Of a DNA stretch of 64,000 nucleotides, positions 17,563 through 26,170 are shown piece by piece. Both the position numbers and the translations under genes were made by a program. The stretch covers positions 2,555,001 to 2,619,000 of the forward strand of contig NZ_CP039690.1 in assembly GCF_005144885.1 (NCBI RefSeq), in the 5' to 3' direction. The notes under the pieces were generated by a model. It was not told the origin of the DNA. It saw only the letters and a program-made list of their open reading frames with translations, and did no database searches. The stretch comes from Phreatobacter stygius (GTDB lineage Bacteria; Pseudomonadota; Alphaproteobacteria; Rhizobiales; Phreatobacteraceae). Position 1 is the stretch's first letter; the number at the start of each line of letters is the position of its first letter.

Positions 17563-19740
17563 TCAGGCCTTGATCAAGCCGGCCGCGCGGGCCCACTTGT
17601 ATTTGGCGCCGAGCACCTCGACGGGCGTTTCCGTCGTGTAGGGATAGGCCACGATGCCGTGGTCGTAGAGCTTCTCGCAGGCGAGCTCGACCTCGGTATC
17701 GCCAACCAGCGACGCGACGATCGGCTTGTCGATACCCTTGGCGCGGGCCTCGTTGACCACCTCGATCATCTTGTCGGCGAAGACCAGCGGCGGCGTCACG
17801 ATGGTGTGCCAGTAACCGAGGATCAGGGCATGGATGCGATCGTCGGTCAGGCCGAGGCGCACGGTGTTTTGGTAGGTCAGCGGCGGCTCGCCGCCGGTGA
17901 TGTCGACCGGATTGCCAGCGGCGCCAAAGGGCGGAATGAACTTGCGGAACGCCGCATCCAGGTCGTCCGGCATCTTCATCAAGGTCAGGCCATTGTCGAA
18001 ACAGGCATCCGACAAGAGCACGCCCGATCCGCCGGCGCCGGTGATGATCAGAACGTTCTCGCCCTTCGGCGCCGGCAGCACCTGCACGCCGCGGGCATAT
18101 TCCAGCATGCCGCGCAGCGACGGCGCCCGGATGACGCCGGAGGCCTTCAGGATGTCGTCATAGATCTTGTCATTGCCGGCGAGCGCGCCGGTGTGCGAGG
18201 CCGCCGCCTTGGCGCCATAGGCCGTGCGGCCGGCCTTCAGCATGATCACCGGCTTCTTTTTCGAGACCCGCGAGGCGACTTCGGAAAAGGCGCGCCCGTC
18301 CTTCAGATCTTCGCAATGCATGGCGATGAGCTGGGTGTTCGGATCCTGCTCGAAGAAGGTCAGGAGATCGTCCTCGTCGATATCCGACTTGTTGCCGAGG
18401 CCGACGATCGACGACACGCCCATCTTGGTCGAGCGGGCAAAGCCGATGATCGACATGCCGACCCCGCCGGATTGCGACGAGAGCGCCGCCTTGCCCTTGA
18501 CGTCGAAGGCCGTGCAGAAGGTCGCGCAGAGGTTCTCCGGCGTATAATAGAAGCCGTAGATATTGGGCCCCATGATGCGCACATTGTTCTTGTGCGCGGT
18601 CGCCAGCAGCTCGTCCTGCAGCGCCTGATTGTTGGTTTCGGCGAAACCCGAGGGGATCATCACCGCGCCCGGGATCTGTTTGCGGCCGACCTCTTCCATG
18701 GCGGCGACGCACAGATGCGCCGGCACGGCGAAGACCGCGACATCGACCACGCCGGGATAGTCGAGCACCGACTTGTAGGCTTTGACGCCCTCGATCGTAT
18801 CGGCCTTCGGATGCACCGGCACGATGGTGCCCTTGTAGCCGCCATTGATCAGGTTCTTCATCACCGAATTGCCGATCTTGCCGGCCTCGTTCGACGCGCC
18901 GATCACCGCCACGGCGACCGGGTGGAAGATCCGGTTCATCGATGCGACGATCGCCGCCTGGTCGGGCCGGAAGCGCTGCACGCGCGGTTCGAAATTGCAG
19001 ACGATGCGGGCATCGACCGCGGTCGCGCCGGATTTGGTGGCGAAGACCGGATTGAGGTCGAGCTCCTCGATCTCGGGGAAATCGTCGAGCAGCGCCGAGA
19101 CCTGCACCAGGATGGCGGCCAGCGCCTCGCGGCTGACCGGATCGGCCCCGCGCACGCCGTCGAGCACTTCCTTGGCCTTGATCGAACCGATCATGTCGAG
19201 CGCCTGGGCGGTGCTCACCGGCGCCAGGCGGAAGGTCAGATCTTTCAGCACTTCGACGAGGATGCCGCCGAGGCCGAAGGCGACCAGCTTGCCGAAGGAC
19301 GGATCGGTAATGGCGCCGACCAACGTCTCGGTCGCGCCCGACGGCAACATCTGCTGTACCTGGACGCCTTCGACCTTGGCGTCAGCCTTGTATGTCCGGG
19401 CATTGGCCAGGATCGTGTCATGAGCGACACGGGCCTCGGCATCGCTCCTGACCCCGACGATGACGCCGCCGGCATCGGTCTTGTGCAGGATGTCGGCCGA
19501 AACGATCTTCATGACGACGGGGTAACCCATGCTGGCAGCGAGCTTGACCGCCTCGTCGGCCGATTTGGCCAGGCCTTCCTTGGGCAGCGGGATGTCATAG
19601 GCGTCGCAGACGATCTTCGCCTCGGGGGCGGTCAGGCCGGTGCGGCCGTCCGCCTTGACGCCATCCAGGACCTTGCGGACGATTGCTTTGTCGACCGCGG
19701 CGTCGCGCTGATCGATCCGTACGGCAGCTTGGTTCACCAT
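17563..19740 (-). CDS. Fused NDP-forming acyl-CoA ligase (acetate-CoA ligase, ADP-forming, family)
   Basis: A 725-residue single-chain acyl-CoA ligase. Residues 25-240 are an ATP-grasp domain (PVVMKIVSADILHKTDAGG, ELDLNPVFA); residues 265-725 are the CoA-binding and ligase region (VAVIGASNEAGKIGNSVMKN, SSQSGGVGMSIIGFA) with the phosphohistidine motif AASHTGALAGND. The ATP-grasp part comes first, the reverse of the usual alpha-then-beta order. The GPNCLG-type loop reads GPNIYGFY. The ATG at 19740 follows GGGAGGA. It is divergent from the formate dehydrogenase and carries operator C, so formate, oxalate or another small acid is a plausible substrate (inference). Confidence 0.88.
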   Translation of the reverse strand: MVNQAAVRIDQRDAAVDKAIVRKVLDGVKADGRTGLTAPEAKIVCDAYDIPLPKEGLAKSADEAVKLAASMGYPVVMKIVSADILHKTDAGGVIVGVRSDAEARVAHDTILANARTYKADAKVEGVQVQQMLPSGATETLVGAITDPSFGKLVAFGLGGILVEVLKDLTFRLAPVSTAQALDMIGSIKAKEVLDGVRGADPVSREALAAILVQVSALLDDFPEIEELDLNPVFATKSGATAVDARIVCNFEPRVQRFRPDQAAIVASMNRIFHPVAVAVIGASNEAGKIGNSVMKNLINGGYKGTIVPVHPKADTIEGVKAYKSVLDYPGVVDVAVFAVPAHLCVAAMEEVGRKQIPGAVMIPSGFAETNNQALQDELLATAHKNNVRIMGPNIYGFYYTPENLCATFCTAFDVKGKAALSSQSGGVGMSIIGFARSTKMGVSSIVGLGNKSDIDEDDLLTFFEQDPNTQLIAMHCEDLKDGRAFSEVASRVSKKKPVIMLKAGRTAYGAKAAASHTGALAGNDKIYDDILKASGVIRAPSLRGMLEYARGVQVLPAPKGENVLIITGAGGSGVLLSDACFDNGLTLMKMPDDLDAAFRKFIPPFGAAGNPVDITGGEPPLTYQNTVRLGLTDDRIHALILGYWHTIVTPPLVFADKMIEVVNEARAKGIDKPIVASLVGDTEVELACEKLYDHGIVAYPYTTETPVEVLGAKYKWARAAGLIKA

Positions 19741-19830
19741 GATGGATTTCCTCCCGTGGAAATTTTTTCCGCCAAATCCGCAGTCGCGCCGTGCGGTTGT
19801 CCCGCACATCTGCTGGGGTAATCTTGGCGT

Positions 19831-19849
19831 TTGGTATTTGGCATGCCAA
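19831..19849. promoter_or_regulatory. GntR-type operator candidate C
   Basis: TTGGTATT-TGG-CATGCCAA fits the 19-bp form and also contains the perfect 10-bp palindrome TGGCATGCCA at 19839-19848. It is 90 bases upstream of the leftward CoA-ligase gene in the 362-base divergent region 19741-20102. That region otherwise holds only site D and the presumed promoters. Confidence 0.68.
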
Positions 19850-19973
19850 TCATCATTGCTGTCAAGAGGGGGAGATTGGCCACGGCGAATTTTAGCGCAG
19901 GCCGCCGCTGGCCACGCCGACGGCGCTTTGGCGCGCGCGGGGCGTGAAGGATGAGGGGCCGTACCGCCAACTC

Positions 19974-19992
19974 CTGGCATTATGGATACCAG
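19974..19992. promoter_or_regulatory. GntR-type operator candidate D (before formate dehydrogenase)
   Basis: CTGGCATT-ATG-GATACCAG, same spacing and half-sites as site A. It lies 110 bases upstream of the formate dehydrogenase beta-subunit start and 125 bases from site C, so both divergent units would be covered. Confidence 0.68.
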
Positions 19993-20102
19993 CAGTTGGC
20001 AGGGCGGATTCTTTCGGCTACCGTCGTGTCCGTCACAAGCGCCGACATAACGGCGCGGGACCAACGGAACTTCAGGTTCCGAACGGGGAGGATGTTCGGC
20101 GG

Positions 20103-21815
20103 ATGAGCCAGCAGCACGACCACAACGTCCAGCTCTTCGAGCATCCGGGTCTTGGCCGGAAGCGTGCGAAATCGACGCCGAAAGGCCGGCAGGTCGATCC
20201 CCGCGCGCTCGAGGAGATCGACGCGCTGCTGGGCGACCGTTCACGCCGGCGCGATCTCTTGATCGAACACCTCCACCTGATCCAGGATCGCTATCATCAG
20301 ATTTCGGTCGCCCACCTGGCGGCGCTGGCCGACCAGATGAAACTCGCCTTCGCCGAGGTCTTCGAAACCGCGACCTTTTACGCCCATTTCGACATCGTGA
20401 AGGAGGGTGAGCCGTCGATCCCGCCGCTCACCGTCCGGGTCTGCGACAGCCTGACCTGCGCGATGCATTGCGCGCAGGACTTGCTCGACACCCTTGAAAA
20501 GACCGTCCCCGCCGGCGTCCGCGTGGTGCGGGCGCCCTGCCTTGGCCTGTGCGATCATGCGCCGGTGGCCGAGGTCGGCCACCATTTCGTTCACCGCGCG
20601 ACGCCGGAGACGGTCACCGCCGCGATCGCCGCCGGCGACACCCATGTGCACAGGACCGACTATGTCGATTATGCCGCCTATGTCGCCGGCGGCGGCTATG
20701 CGCTGCTGAACGACCTGCGCGCCGGTCGGCGCAGCATCGAATCGATCCTCGCCCTGCTCGACGATTCCGGCCTTCGCGGTCTCGGCGGCGCCGGTTTCCC
20801 GACCGGGCGCAAATGGCGCGCCGTGCGTGGCGAGCCCGGGCCGCGTTTGATGGCGGTCAATGGCGACGAGGGCGAGCCCGGCACCTTCAAGGACCGCTAT
20901 TATCTCAACACCGATCCGCACCGCTTCCTGGAAGGCACGTTGATCGGCGCCCATGTGGTGGAAGCAAGCGACGTCTATATCTATCTGCGCGACGAATATC
21001 CGCTGGCGCGCGAAATCCTGACCCGCGAACTCGCCAGGCTGCCGCCGGGCGGCCCGGTCATCCACATGCGCCGGGGCGCCGGCGCCTATATCTGCGGTGA
21101 GGAATCCTCGCTGCTCGAAAGCCTGGAAGGCAAGCGCGGCCTGCCCCGCCACAAACCGCCCTACCCGTTCCAGGTTGGCCTGTTCGGCCTGCCGACCCTG
21201 ATCAACAATGTCGAGACGCTCTACTGGATCCGCGACATCGTCGAGAAGGGCAATGGCTGGTGGAATGCGCACGGCCGCAATGGCCGCGTCGGTCTGCGCA
21301 GCTATTCGGTCTCCGGCCGCGTCAGGGAACCCGGCGTCAAGCTGGCGCCGGCCGGCGTCACCATTCGCGAGCTGATCGAGGAATTCTGCGGCGGCATGCA
21401 GGACGGCCACCGCTTTCACGCATATCTGCCCGGTGGCGCATCCGGTGGCATCCTGCCCGCCGCGATGGACGACATCCCGCTCGATTTCGGCACGCTCGAA
21501 AAACATGGCTGCTTCATCGGCTCGGCCGCCGTCGTGGTGCTCTCCGACCGCGACGACATGCGTGGCGCGGCGCTGAACCTGATGCGCTTCTTCGAGGACG
21601 AGAGCTGCGGCCAGTGCACGCCCTGCCGGGTCGGCACGCAGAAGGCCGTCACGCTGATGCAGCGTCCGGTGTGGGACCAGGACCTGCTCGGCGAGCTGTC
21701 GCAGGCGATGCGCGACGCCTCGATCTGCGGCCTCGGCCAGGCGGCAGCCAATCCGTTGACCTGCGTGATGCGTTACTTCCCGGAAGAATTCATGACGAAG
21801 GACGCTGCGGAATGA
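20103..21815 (+). CDS. fdhB: NAD-dependent formate dehydrogenase beta subunit (fused NuoE/NuoF type)
   Basis: A 570-residue fusion of a NuoE-like [2Fe-2S] domain (Cys114, Cys119, Cys146, Cys150) and a NuoF-like domain that binds FMN and NAD (RGLGGAGFPTGRKW, about 225-238; NGDEGEPGTFKDR) and a [4Fe-4S] cluster (ESCGQCTPCRVG). It passes electrons from formate to NAD+. The fused arrangement matches the beta subunit of Methylobacterium FDH1 and not the separate FdsG and FdsB of Rhodobacter. The ATG at 20103 starts the conserved N-terminus. The stop overlaps the alpha-subunit start (ATGA). Confidence 0.94.
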   Translation: MSQQHDHNVQLFEHPGLGRKRAKSTPKGRQVDPRALEEIDALLGDRSRRRDLLIEHLHLIQDRYHQISVAHLAALADQMKLAFAEVFETATFYAHFDIVKEGEPSIPPLTVRVCDSLTCAMHCAQDLLDTLEKTVPAGVRVVRAPCLGLCDHAPVAEVGHHFVHRATPETVTAAIAAGDTHVHRTDYVDYAAYVAGGGYALLNDLRAGRRSIESILALLDDSGLRGLGGAGFPTGRKWRAVRGEPGPRLMAVNGDEGEPGTFKDRYYLNTDPHRFLEGTLIGAHVVEASDVYIYLRDEYPLAREILTRELARLPPGGPVIHMRRGAGAYICGEESSLLESLEGKRGLPRHKPPYPFQVGLFGLPTLINNVETLYWIRDIVEKGNGWWNAHGRNGRVGLRSYSVSGRVREPGVKLAPAGVTIRELIEEFCGGMQDGHRFHAYLPGGASGGILPAAMDDIPLDFGTLEKHGCFIGSAAVVVLSDRDDMRGAALNLMRFFEDESCGQCTPCRVGTQKAVTLMQRPVWDQDLLGELSQAMRDASICGLGQAAANPLTCVMRYFPEEFMTKDAAE

Positions 21816-24586
21816 GCCAGACGATCACCTTCGAACTGAATGGCGAGCGCGTCGAGGCACGCTCCGGCGAAACCATCTGGCAGGTCGCCCAGCGGCTCGG
21901 CACCGCCATTCCGCATCTCTGCTATCAGCCCGAGCCGGACTACCGCGCCGACGGCAATTGCCGCGCCTGCATGGTCGAGATCGAAGGCGAGCGCGTGCTG
22001 GCCGCCTCCTGCATGCGCAAACCGACGGTCGGCATGAAGGTGCATAGCGACACCGAACGGGCCGACAAGGCGCGCAAGATGGTGATGGAACTCTTGGTCG
22101 CCGACCAGCCGGCGCGCGCGACCTCGCATGATCCGACCTCGAAGTTCTGGGCCTGGGCCGACAGGACCGGCGTCACCGAAAGCCGTTTCCCGGCCGCCCG
22201 GCGCTGGCCCTCCGACGTCAGCCACACCGCGATGAGCGTCAATCTCGACGCCTGCATCCAATGCGGCCTGTGCGTCAGGGCTTGCCGCGAAGTCCAGGTC
22301 AACGACGTCATCGGCATGGCTTATCGTGGCGCCGGCGCCAAGATCGTCTTCGACTTCGACGACCCGATGGGCAGTTCGAGCTGTGTGGCCTGCGGCGAAT
22401 GCGTCCAGGCCTGCCCGACCGGCGCGCTGATGCCCGCGGCCTTTCTCGACGACCGCCAGACCCGCACGGTCTGGGCCGACAGGAAAGTCGATTCGCTTTG
22501 CCCCTATTGCGGCGTCGGCTGCCAGGTGAGCTACAACGTCAAGGACGAGAAGATCATCTATGCCGAGGGCCGTGACGGCCCGGCCAACCACAACCGGCTG
22601 TGCGTCAAGGGCCGCTTCGGTTTCGATTACATCCATCACCCACACCGGCTGACCAAGCCGCTGGTGCGGCTCGCCAACATGCCCAAGGACGCCCGCGACC
22701 AGGTCGACCCGGCCAATCCCTGGACCCATTTCCGCGAGGCCTCGTGGGACGAGGCGCTCGACATTGCCGCCAGCGGCCTTGCCCGGATCCGCGACGAGAA
22801 GGGCCGCAAGGCGCTGGCCGGTTTCGGTTCGGCCAAGGGTTCGAACGAAGAGGCCTATCTGTTCCAGAAGCTGGTGCGCACCGGTTTCGGTTCGAACAAT
22901 GTCGACCATTGCACCAGGCTGTGCCACGCCTCGTCGGTGGCGGCCTTGATGGAAGGCGTCAATTCCGGCGCCGTCACCGCCCCCTTCGCGGCGGCTCTCG
23001 ACGCCGAGCTGATCCTCGTCATCGGCGCCAATCCGACGATCAATCATCCGGTCGCCGCGACCTTCATGAAGAACGCCGTCAAGACGGGCGCGAAACTCGT
23101 CATCATGGATCCGCGCCACCAGACCCTGTCGCGCCATGCCTGGAAACATCTGGCCTTCAAGCCCGGCAGCGACGTCGCCATGCTCAATGCGCTGCTGCAC
23201 ACGATCATCACCGAGGGCCTGACCGACGAGCAATACATTGCCGGCTATACCGAAGGTTACGACCGGCTGAAGGCGAGCATCCAGGCCTTTCCGCCGGAAG
23301 AGATGGCGGCGGTCTGCGGCATTCCGGCCGAGACCTTGAAGGAGGTCGCGCGCGCCTATGCCCGCTCGCGCGCTTCGATCATCTTCTGGGGCATGGGCAT
23401 CAGCCAGCACGTCCATGGCACCGACAATGCCCGCTGCCTGATCGCGCTCGCCATGGTCACCGGCCAGATCGGCCGGCCGGGCACCGGTCTGCACCCCCTG
23501 CGCGGCCAGAACAATGTCCAGGGCGCCTCCGATGCCGGCCTCATTCCGATGGTCTATCCGGACTACCAATCGGTCGAGAAGGACGAGGTCCGGGCGATCT
23601 TCGAGACGCTCTGGGGCCAGTCGCTCGATCCGAAGAAGGGTCTCACCGTCGTCGAGATCATGAATGCGATCCATGCCGGCGACATCACCGGCATGTATAT
23701 CGAGGGCGAGAATCCGGCCATGTCGGACCCCGACCTCAACCATGCCCGCGGCGCGCTGGCCAAACTCGACCACCTGGTCGTGCAGGACCTGTTCCTGACC
23801 GAGACCGCCTTCCATGCCGACGTGGTGCTGCCGGCCTCGGCCTTCGCCGAAAAGGTCGGCACCTTCACCAATACCGACCGCCGGGTGCAGATCGCCCGCC
23901 AGGTCGTACGTCCGCCCGGCGAGGCGAAACAGGATTGGTGGATCATCCAGGAAATCGCCAGGCGCATGGGCTGTGCCTGGAGTTATGGCGGGCCCGCCGA
24001 TGTCTTCGCCGAAATGGCGCTGGTCATGCCCTCGTTCAGGAACATCACCTGGGAACGCCTGGAGCGCGAAGGCGCGGTGACTTATCCGGTCGACGGGCCG
24101 GACCAGCCGGGCAACGAGATCATCTTCGCTAAGGGGTTTCCGACCGAAAGCGGCCGCGCCCGGATCGTGCCGGCGCATATCGTGCCGCCCGACGAATTGC
24201 CCGACGACGACTATCCGATGGTGCTGTCGACCGGCCGGGTGCTGGAACATTGGCACACCGGCTCGATGACCCGCCGCGCCGGCGTGCTCGACGACCTCGA
24301 ACCCGAGGCGGTCGCCTTGATGTCTCCAAGGGATCTCGGCCGCCTCGGCATCGCACCCGGCGGCCTGGTCCGGCTGGAGACGCGGCGCGGCGCCATTGCC
24401 GTGAAGGTGCGCTCCGATCGCGACGTGCCTGAGAACATGGTGTTCATGCCGTTCTGCTACGCCGAGGCCGCGGCCAACCTCTTGACCAATCCGGCGCTCG
24501 ACCCGATGGGCAAGATCCCCGAATTCAAGTTCTGCGCGGTGCGCGCCCGGGCCGAGCACGATCATATGAGCACGGCTGCCGAATAA
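21812..24586 (+). CDS. fdhA: NAD-dependent formate dehydrogenase alpha subunit (Mo/W catalytic)
   Basis: A 924-residue catalytic subunit. It has an N-terminal [2Fe-2S] (Cys37, 50, 53, 67), two [4Fe-4S] sites (Cys148/151/154/158 and Cys191/194/197/201) and the fourth cluster before the molybdopterin domain (Cys230/233/237/264). The active site is NNVDHCTRLCHASS with Cys371 (not selenocysteine) and His372. The C-terminal part has the dinucleotide-binding fold (VLEHWHTGSMTRR). The H-x3-C-x2-C-x5-C ligands of the extra NuoG/FdsA cluster are absent from the 95-120 region. FDH1-type enzymes use tungsten or molybdenum; the metal cannot be told from sequence. Confidence 0.95.
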   Translation: MSQTITFELNGERVEARSGETIWQVAQRLGTAIPHLCYQPEPDYRADGNCRACMVEIEGERVLAASCMRKPTVGMKVHSDTERADKARKMVMELLVADQPARATSHDPTSKFWAWADRTGVTESRFPAARRWPSDVSHTAMSVNLDACIQCGLCVRACREVQVNDVIGMAYRGAGAKIVFDFDDPMGSSSCVACGECVQACPTGALMPAAFLDDRQTRTVWADRKVDSLCPYCGVGCQVSYNVKDEKIIYAEGRDGPANHNRLCVKGRFGFDYIHHPHRLTKPLVRLANMPKDARDQVDPANPWTHFREASWDEALDIAASGLARIRDEKGRKALAGFGSAKGSNEEAYLFQKLVRTGFGSNNVDHCTRLCHASSVAALMEGVNSGAVTAPFAAALDAELILVIGANPTINHPVAATFMKNAVKTGAKLVIMDPRHQTLSRHAWKHLAFKPGSDVAMLNALLHTIITEGLTDEQYIAGYTEGYDRLKASIQAFPPEEMAAVCGIPAETLKEVARAYARSRASIIFWGMGISQHVHGTDNARCLIALAMVTGQIGRPGTGLHPLRGQNNVQGASDAGLIPMVYPDYQSVEKDEVRAIFETLWGQSLDPKKGLTVVEIMNAIHAGDITGMYIEGENPAMSDPDLNHARGALAKLDHLVVQDLFLTETAFHADVVLPASAFAEKVGTFTNTDRRVQIARQVVRPPGEAKQDWWIIQEIARRMGCAWSYGGPADVFAEMALVMPSFRNITWERLEREGAVTYPVDGPDQPGNEIIFAKGFPTESGRARIVPAHIVPPDELPDDDYPMVLSTGRVLEHWHTGSMTRRAGVLDDLEPEAVALMSPRDLGRLGIAPGGLVRLETRRGAIAVKVRSDRDVPENMVFMPFCYAEAAANLLTNPALDPMGKIPEFKFCAVRARAEHDHMSTAAE

Positions 24587-24610
24587 GTCGGTTGCAGCCC
24601 AACAACAGAA

Positions 24611-24656
24611 ACGCCGGTGGAGCCCTGGCTTCGCCGGCGTCGTCTTGTGCGTTTTT
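24611..24656 (+). terminator. Terminator after the formate dehydrogenase
   Basis: A long stem (ACGCCGG 24611-24617 with CCGGCGT 24634-24640, extended inward by GGAGCC/GGCTTC) lies 25 bases after the fdhA stop and is followed by a T-containing stretch ending in TTTTT at 24652-24656. Confidence 0.6.
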
Positions 24657-24683
24657 GCGGCCAGTGCAACGGCCGGCTCCACC

Positions 24684-24717
24684 AAAAAAAGGGCGGAACC
24701 CCTGAAAGGTTCCGCCC
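24684..24717 (-). terminator. Intrinsic terminator of frc
   Basis: Perfect 10-bp stem GGGCGGAACC (24691-24700) with GGTTCCGCCC (24708-24717) and a seven-base loop. On the minus strand it is followed by seven T (A run at 24684-24690), the textbook layout for the leftward frc transcript ending at 24773. Confidence 0.88.
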
Positions 24718-24772
24718 CTAGTCGCTCTCGAGGAGCCAAGGAGGGTGGGCACTGCCAGGCTAGAGGGCGGGG

Positions 24773-26050
24773 CTACTCCGCGGCGACCCGCGGCCGGGCG
24801 CCGGTGGCCCCCGACTCGGTGATCGCCGCGATGCGGTTCTCGTCGAATTTCAGCACGTCGCGCAGAACCTCTTCGGTATGCTCGCCCAAAAGCGGCGACC
24901 GTTTCACGTCGGTCGGGCTGTTGGACAGTTTGATCGGGTTGCCGACCGACAGGTACTTGCCGCGCTTGGGATGATCGACCTCGACCACCGTGCCGGTCTC
25001 GCGCAGCGATTTCTCTTCGGCGATCTCCTTCATCGACAGGATCGGGCCGCAGGGAATGTCATATTGGTTGAGCAGGTCCATGGCCTCGAACTTGGTCATG
25101 GTCATGGTCCATTGCTCGATCCGCCCGAAGATCTCGTTCAGGCGCGGCAGGCGGGCCGGCGGCGTGGCGTAGCCGGGATCGGTCTTCCAGCCCTGCTCGC
25201 CGATGACATCGCAGATCGCCTCCCAGACCGGCGCCTGGGTGATGAAATAGATATAGGCGTTGGGATCGGTCTCCCAGCCCTTGCACTTGAGGATGCGGCC
25301 GGGCTGGCCACCGCCGGAATCGTTGCCGGCGCGCGGCACGGCCTCGCCGAACGGCACGCCTTCGCCGAATTGGCTGAACTCGCTCAGCGGACCATGCGCC
25401 AGGCGCTGCTGGTCGCGCAATTTGACCCGGCAGAGATTGAGAACGCCGTCCTGCATGGCGCAATCGACCTTCTGGCCGAGGCCCGAATGGGTGCGGTGAT
25501 AGAGCGCCGTGACGATGCCCAGCGCCAGATGCAGGCCGGTGCCGGAATCGCCGATCTGCGCGCCGGTGACCAGCGGCGGTCCTTCCCGGAAGCCGGTGGT
25601 CGAGGCCGAGCCGCCGGCGCATTGCGCGACATTCTCGTAGACCTTGCAATCCTCGTAGGGGCCCGGGCCGAAACCCTTGACGGAAGCGACGATGAGGCGC
25701 GGATTGACCTCATGGAGCTTCTTCCAGGTCAGCCCCATGCGGTCGAGCACGCCGGGCGCGAAATTCTCCACCAGCACGTCGCAGATCTTCACCATCTCCC
25801 ACAGCACTTCCATGCCCTTGGGGTTCTTGGTGTCGAGCGTGATCGACCGCTTGTTGTGGTTCAGCATGGTGAAATAGAGGCTGTCGGCGTCCGGCACGTC
25901 GCGCAACTGGCCGCGCGTGATGTCACCGGCGCCGGGACGCTCGACCTTGATCACGTCGGCGCCGAACCAGGCCAGCAACTGGGTGCAGGTCGGCCCGGAC
26001 TGGACATGGGTGAAGTCTAGGATTTTGACGCCTTCGAGGGCCTTGCTCAT
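24773..26050 (-). CDS. frc: Formyl-CoA:oxalate CoA-transferase
   Basis: A 425-residue class III (CaiB/BaiF) CoA-transferase that moves CoA from formyl-CoA to oxalate. Diagnostic residues are visible: Gln17 in [12 protein letters not shown], catalytic Asp168 in [11 protein letters not shown], and the Gly-rich active-site loop [10 protein letters not shown]. Length and sequence match the Oxalobacter type well. It starts at an ATG after GGGAGGA. It lies 120 bases downstream of oxc on the same strand, with a terminator-like hairpin between them. Confidence 0.96.
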   Translation of the reverse strand: MSKALEGVKILDFTHVQSGPTCTQLLAWFGADVIKVERPGAGDITRGQLRDVPDADSLYFTMLNHNKRSITLDTKNPKGMEVLWEMVKICDVLVENFAPGVLDRMGLTWKKLHEVNPRLIVASVKGFGPGPYEDCKVYENVAQCAGGSASTTGFREGPPLVTGAQIGDSGTGLHLALGIVTALYHRTHSGLGQKVDCAMQDGVLNLCRVKLRDQQRLAHGPLSEFSQFGEGVPFGEAVPRAGNDSGGGQPGRILKCKGWETDPNAYIYFITQAPVWEAICDVIGEQGWKTDPGYATPPARLPRLNEIFGRIEQWTMTMTKFEAMDLLNQYDIPCGPILSMKEIAEEKSLRETGTVVEVDHPKRGKYLSVGNPIKLSNSPTDVKRSPLLGEHTEEVLRDVLKFDENRIAAITESGATGARPRVAAE

Positions 26051-26112
26051 GGAATCCTCCCGTTCAGGATGTCTGTTGGTGCCAGGGGCGGCTTCGGCCC
26101 GCTGCGGTTTTC

Positions 26113-26137
26113 AAAAAGGCGGCGCCGCGGCGCCGCC
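26113..26137 (-). terminator. Terminator-like hairpin between oxc and frc
   Basis: GGCGGCGCC (26118-26126) and GGCGCCGCC (26129-26137) form a 9-bp GC stem; on the minus strand it is followed by TTTTT (26113-26117). It would stop or reduce read-through from oxc into frc. No operator-like site precedes frc, so partial read-through or its own promoter must supply frc expression. Confidence 0.65.
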
Positions 26138-26170
26138 TCGTTGGTCGAGGAAGCGGCTCGAACGAGCCCG

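Noticed and set aside
16687..19821. 1044-codon open frame on the plus strand
   Set aside because: Antisense to sucC and the fused CoA ligase, both well supported; low-complexity Arg/Asp/Gly-rich translation.
22922..22930. Possible selenocysteine site in formate dehydrogenase
   Set aside because: The active-site position is encoded by TGC (Cys371); no in-frame TGA occurs in the gene.
21773..24739. 988-codon open frame on the minus strand
   Set aside because: Antisense to the formate dehydrogenase alpha subunit, whose cluster and active-site motifs are intact.
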